Shown here in pieces: positions 21,015 through 23,884 of a DNA stretch of 23,884 nucleotides. A model generated the notes under the pieces. The model was not told the DNA's origin and did no database searches. It saw only the letters and a program-made list of their open reading frames with translations. The first letter of the stretch is position 1. Each line of letters begins with the position of its first letter. Both the position numbers and the translations under genes were made by a program. The stretch is from DATKKK01 sp964354625 (GTDB lineage: Archaea; Thermoproteota; Bathyarchaeia; Bathyarchaeales; Bathycorpusculaceae): positions 1 to 23,884 of the forward strand of contig CAYHAK010000022.1 in the NCBI GenBank assembly GCA_964354625.1. Reading direction: 5' to 3'.

Positions 21015-21941
21015 ATGGTGTTAACGGACAGCTACGGGCGGCCTCTTCTCAACCTGCGTATAGCTGTCACCAGACGCTGCAATCTGCGTTGCGAGTATTG
21101 CCACATGGAAGGCGAAGCCCTGCAGAGTGGCGCTACAAAAGAGATGACTGCAGCCGAGATCATCCGCATCGTAAGAATCGCCGTGGGGCTGGGCATTTCT
21201 AGGGTCAAACTCACAGGTGGGGAACCACTTGTGCGCGAAGACATACTACAGATCATTAGAGGCATAGCCGATCTGTCGGGTTTGACGGATCTGTCGATGA
21301 CGACAAACGGAACGAGGCTTTCCCAGTTGGCTGAAGAACTGCGTGTGAATGGACTGAAACGTGTGAATGTGACCCTTCCGACGCTGGACGGGGCCGTTTA
21401 CAACAAGTTGACTGGCGGCAGTATAGAACCCGTGTTGGAGGGCGTCAAGGTCGCTGTCAAGGCAGGCTTCTGTCCTGTCAAACTCAACATGCTCATACTG
21501 AGAGGCGAGAACGACGACGCTATTCCTGAAATGATACGATTTGCAGCAGACACCGGGGCAGTCCTGCAGCTTATAGAGCTTGAACCGCTCAACGTAACTG
21601 GGGCCTACTATTCAAGGCATCACAAACCGCTAGATGACTACGAGGAAATGCTGGACAACAAGGCCACAAGGATAGAGACCAGACGGTTCATGCAGAACCG
21701 CCACGTCTACTGCCTGCCAGATGTGAGAGTTGAGACCATCCAGCCCACGGAGAATGCGGAGTTCTGCGAGCACTGCACTCGCTTGCGGGTGACTAGCGGC
21801 GGGAAACTGAAACCGTGCCTCATGACCAACAACGGCCTTGTCGACCTGCTAACCCAAATGAGGAACGGCGCAAGCGACGAGGAATTGGCCGAGCTGTTCA
21901 AGCTGGCCAACCTGAAAAGGCAACCATACAACAAGCGTTAA
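21015..21941 (+). CDS. moaA: GTP 3',8-cyclase MoaA (radical SAM)
   Basis: Radical SAM enzyme that converts GTP to 3',8-cyclo-GTP, the substrate of MoaC. Of 308 residues, as usual in archaea. The radical SAM cluster cysteines are in RRCNLRCEYCH (Cys22, Cys26, Cys29); TGGEPLVRED (67-76) binds SAM. The second 4Fe-4S cluster uses FCEHC (Cys251, Cys254) and KPCLM (Cys268). The usual C-terminal Gly-Gly tail of bacterial MoaA is absent (the end reads KRQPYNKR). ATG at 21015, 2 bases behind moaB; the three moa genes form one unit. moaD, moaE, moeA and mobA are not in the window. Confidence 0.95.
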   Translation: MVLTDSYGRPLLNLRIAVTRRCNLRCEYCHMEGEALQSGATKEMTAAEIIRIVRIAVGLGISRVKLTGGEPLVREDILQIIRGIADLSGLTDLSMTTNGTRLSQLAEELRVNGLKRVNVTLPTLDGAVYNKLTGGSIEPVLEGVKVAVKAGFCPVKLNMLILRGENDDAIPEMIRFAADTGAVLQLIELEPLNVTGAYYSRHHKPLDDYEEMLDNKATRIETRRFMQNRHVYCLPDVRVETIQPTENAEFCEHCTRLRVTSGGKLKPCLMTNNGLVDLLTQMRNGASDEELAELFKLANLKRQPYNKR

Positions 21942-21974
21942 ATAACGTTTCCAGAATTCAATTTTGGATGCTCT

Positions 21975-22076
21975 ATGCTCGAGGGTAGGACAGTCAACCT
22001 TGGAATCGCCGAGAAAGAAGACGTGTCTCTGCTGACGCAGTGGTTCAGCGCGTGCTACGAAGGGAGGCTGACGTAG
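21975..22076 (+). pseudogene. Truncated GNAT acetyltransferase remnant
   Basis: ATG at 21975, TAG at 22074-22076, 33 codons. MLEGRTVNLGIAEKEDVSLL is a classic opening of RimJ-type GNAT proteins, and it continues with TQWF, where intact proteins go on with a conserved acidic/aromatic segment. Here the frame turns to SACYEGRLT and stops. The stop codon is directly followed by the ATG of the Eis-like acetyltransferase. I read it as the left-over 5' end of a deleted acetyltransferase gene. A short leader peptide is the alternative. Confidence 0.5.
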
Positions 22077-23009
22077 ATGAGAATCGTGCCCTTTGACGAA
22101 CTCAAATCGAAAGATGGGCTTCTTCCTTTGCTGGATAGCGCTTTCCGCTGGACGTTCAACCCAAGGACTTTCGAGAAGTTTGTGAAGCTTGATCCGAGGC
22201 TTAGGAACAGTGGAGTCGGTTTCTGCGCCTTGGAAAGCTGTCGCATAGTCGGCAACGTTGGCGTTATGGACTTGACCACGAAGACACTGGATGGAAAGAT
22301 CGAGAACGTTGGTGGAATATATGGCGTTGCTACGTTGCCTGGATACACGCGGAAGGGCATATGCACAGCCCTTATGAACCGCGCACACGAACACTTCACA
22401 GAAAAGGGCTATCGCTTCTCGCTTCTGGGAACAAGCCGCACGATTGTGGCCCATTCGCTTTACGCGAAGCTCGGCTACAGAGACCTGTTCGAAGCTCCAA
22501 GCGCCTACAAGGTGATGAAAGCAAAACGTGCCACACGTCAGCCGAAGGGGAAAGCCACCAAGCTTGACATTGACAAGTTGCTGGGAACCTACAACAGGCT
22601 TGTTGATGGAAAGACTGGCTTCATCGTGAGGGGTAGAGATCACTTCGTGATGCTTGAAAAGGCTGAGGGTATCAAAGTGAGAAACTGTGTGGTTGACAGA
22701 GAAGGTTACGTGCTGTTCTCAGAGGTCAGGCAGGGGGCATGGTCGAACGGAATCTGGATCAGGGAGCTTGTGGCGTCAAACGCGAAGGAGATGAATAGAC
22801 TCGTCGGCCTCGTGGAGGCGAAGGCAAGAGACATGGTCTATGACAGGGCTGTTATGGATAGCGCGTTGCTGCAAGTCTACAGGTCCCGCGGATACATGAC
22901 AGATGAAGGCAGCCACGGCGTGCTCATGATCAAATCGCTCGCAGCGGAAGCTTCATTCAGCAAGGCTTATGGCGATGGGTTCTACTTGACGGGTCTAGAT
23001 TTCTTCTAG
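22077..23009 (+). CDS. GNAT acetyltransferase, Eis-like with C-terminal extension
   Basis: 310 residues, cytosolic. The N-terminal GNAT domain has the acetyl-CoA motif GVATLPGYTRKGICTALMNRA at about 83-103 (R-x-G-x-C/A type), then SLYAKLGYRDLF. The C-terminal half (about 155-300) looks like a second, degenerate GNAT-like unit with VRNCVVDREGYVLFSEVRQG and the repeat-like end ALLQVYRSRGYM, as in Eis-type enzymes, which carry two GNAT units. The substrate (amine, peptide or small molecule) cannot be told. The ATG at 22077 has GGGAGG at 22062-22067 with good spacing and abuts the stop of the truncated remnant. It stands at the end of a run of plus-strand genes but is probably not functionally tied to moa. 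Confidence 0.82.
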   Translation: MRIVPFDELKSKDGLLPLLDSAFRWTFNPRTFEKFVKLDPRLRNSGVGFCALESCRIVGNVGVMDLTTKTLDGKIENVGGIYGVATLPGYTRKGICTALMNRAHEHFTEKGYRFSLLGTSRTIVAHSLYAKLGYRDLFEAPSAYKVMKAKRATRQPKGKATKLDIDKLLGTYNRLVDGKTGFIVRGRDHFVMLEKAEGIKVRNCVVDREGYVLFSEVRQGAWSNGIWIRELVASNAKEMNRLVGLVEAKARDMVYDRAVMDSALLQVYRSRGYMTDEGSHGVLMIKSLAAEASFSKAYGDGFYLTGLDFF

Positions 23010-23164
23010 CCCTTTCTGTTCTGTGGCTCCAAAACGAAGAGAAATGCTACTACCACGGCATCGATCATAGCCGCCACAAACATAGGAGCGTCCCGTACCG
23101 GTTAAGGTCACGCAAAATGAATGGACAGAAGCCGATAGGAGGAAGAAGCGCCGAAAAGGCAAAT

Positions 23165-23172
23165 CGCGCGCG
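23165..23172. repeat. Alternating CG run between two convergent genes
   Basis: CGCGCGCG, 11 bases after the stop of the phosphoesterase gene (which reads leftwards) and about 155 bases after the stop of the acetyltransferase. Confidence 0.7.
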
Positions 23173-23182
23173 TTCAGCATTC

Positions 23183-23683
23183 TCACAGCTCGACTATCCT
23201 TGCTTCGTCTTTTTCGGTGTCAAGCACTGCAACTGTCGCCTTGCCGCTTAGGTATCCGCAGGTCTCTCCAGGGTTTATGACCAACGTCTTGCCCTTCCGA
23301 TAGACCTCAGCCTTGTGGAAATGGCCATGCACGACAACGTCAAAGCTTTGACTTTCAATCAGAGCCTTCAGAAGCTCCTCCTCGCTTCCATGGAGCAAAG
23401 CAACCTTTAGACCATCAACAGCCATCTCTGCAAAGCTCCCTCGAATCTCAAGTCTCGCGTTCTCGCTGAACTTCTCCTTCAACCTCTCTCGGTCACCGTC
23501 ATTGTTTCCAAAGACCCCGACCAGCCTTGCGTCTAGTGATTTGAACTTAGGAATCGTGAAACCTGACACATAGTCACCTGTATGAAGCACAAGCCGAGCC
23601 CCTTCCCGGTTCAGTTTTCTTACGGCTTCGTCTATCATGGGCAAGTTGTCGTGCGTGTCTCCCATCAAGCCTATCAGCATCAT
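23183..23683 (-). CDS. YfcE-type metallophosphoesterase
   Basis: Single-domain calcineurin-like phosphodiesterase of the YfcE/MJ0936 group, 166 residues. All metal-binding motifs are in order: GDTHDN (Asp9, His11), HTGDY (Asp37), FGNNDGD (Asn61), LLHG (His98) and VVHGHFHKA (His121, His123). Such enzymes cleave phosphodiesters such as bis-p-nitrophenyl phosphate or 2',3'-cyclic nucleotides in vitro; the natural substrate is unknown. The double ATG at 23683/23680 is preceded by GGTGAG. The gene converges on the Eis-like acetyltransferase across about 170 bases, in which an alternating CG run lies at 23165-23172. Confidence 0.92.
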   Translation of the reverse strand: MMLIGLMGDTHDNLPMIDEAVRKLNREGARLVLHTGDYVSGFTIPKFKSLDARLVGVFGNNDGDRERLKEKFSENARLEIRGSFAEMAVDGLKVALLHGSEEELLKALIESQSFDVVVHGHFHKAEVYRKGKTLVINPGETCGYLSGKATVAVLDTEKDEARIVEL

Positions 23684-23866
23684 TTCTCACCTTACGAAGT
23701 GTCTCTCAATGAAGCTATAGTCTCTTTTTTGGTTTCTTTGGCTTATAGAGGTTTGTTCTAGAGAATATTTCGCTTTTTGGAATAAGCACAGGCGCGAAAC
23801 ACCGCTTAAAACAATCGGTAGCCCAGTTCTGTTATAGAAATCAATTCTGAAAGAGGCGTATAGAGT

Positions 23867-23884
23867 ATGAATCCTTGGGGCTCA
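23867..23884 (+). CDS. Possible start of a further gene (cut by window end)
   Basis: An ATG at 23867 opens a frame reading MNPWGS up to the window end. GAGG near 23853 and the AT-rich, TATA-like stretches further up (around 23741-23747 and 23831-23836) would suit a promoter divergent from the phosphoesterase gene. Too short to name. Confidence 0.3.

Noticed and set aside
21849..22643. Long minus-strand ORF of 264 codons across moaA and the Eis-like gene
   Set aside because: It lies opposite two well-supported genes, spans their boundary and has an unnatural His/Arg-rich composition.

Overview
This window is a chromosomal piece of an archaeon. The evidence is the gene content: an archaeal TATA-binding protein, a RadA recombinase, an Orc1/Cdc6-type initiator protein, a pyruvoyl-dependent arginine decarboxylase, the short archaeal form of triosephosphate isomerase and an archaeal NFACT/Rqc2 protein. 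AT-rich TATA-like boxes sit about 25-35 bases before several genes, and some genes look leaderless. The mix, and the style of the small membrane proteins, suggest the Bathyarchaeia/Thermoproteota side of the archaea. That placement is an inference from memory of similar proteins. No rRNA, convincing tRNA, CRISPR array, transposase or integrase was seen, so this is ordinary core genome rather than a mobile region.

Layout. 1-1745: the 3' part of tbp (+), convergent with a metallo-beta-lactamase-fold gene and pyrE (both -). 1746-2459: a long gap with one tiny hydrophobic ORF and possible decayed coding sequence. 2460-4295: a LarA-family racemase-like protein and a RimI/Ard1-like acetyltransferase (+). 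4296-4607: a gene-free, structure-rich gap. 4608-6418: a three-gene operon (-) of unknown membrane and secreted proteins. 6544-8046: the two subunits of Fe-S fumarate hydratase (-). 8276-9732: radA plus an unknown helical partner (+). 9739-10050: a small membrane protein (-). 10200-12422: NFACT/Rqc2 and a 28-residue cysteine-tailed mini-protein (+). 12587-13627: a galT-like hexose-1-phosphate nucleotidylyltransferase (+), overlapping at its 3' end a tightly packed operon (-) of triosephosphate isomerase, a DUF89 phosphatase-like protein and a glycogen-debranching enzyme (17288 down to 13616). 17289-17688: a gene-free gap with a long imperfect hairpin. 17689-18249: arginine decarboxylase (-). 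18459-19929: an Orc1/Cdc6-like ATPase overlapping a winged-helix regulator (+). 20031-21941: moaC-moaB-moaA (+). 21975-23009: a truncated acetyltransferase remnant followed directly by an Eis-like acetyltransferase (+). 23183-23683: a YfcE-type phosphodiesterase (-). 23867 to the end: the possible start of another gene.

Functional threads. Sugar storage and central carbon metabolism are joined in one block (galT-like, debranching enzyme, triosephosphate isomerase, sugar-phosphate phosphatase-like DUF89), and fumarate hydratase adds a TCA-type step. MoaC, MoaB and MoaA cover the pterin-forming and adenylylating steps of molybdenum/tungsten cofactor synthesis. RadA, the Orc1-like protein and TBP are information-processing genes, and NFACT belongs to ribosome rescue.

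The most unusual things seen are: (1) alternating CG octamers to nonamers that recur in most intergenic gaps, one forming a palindrome that holds the stop codons of two convergent genes; (2) the three-gene membrane operon, whose secreted member contains an internal duplication; (3) inverted repeats placed over two promoters; and (4) an Orc1-like protein whose usual sensor-1 asparagine appears to be missing and which is translationally coupled to a winged-helix protein.
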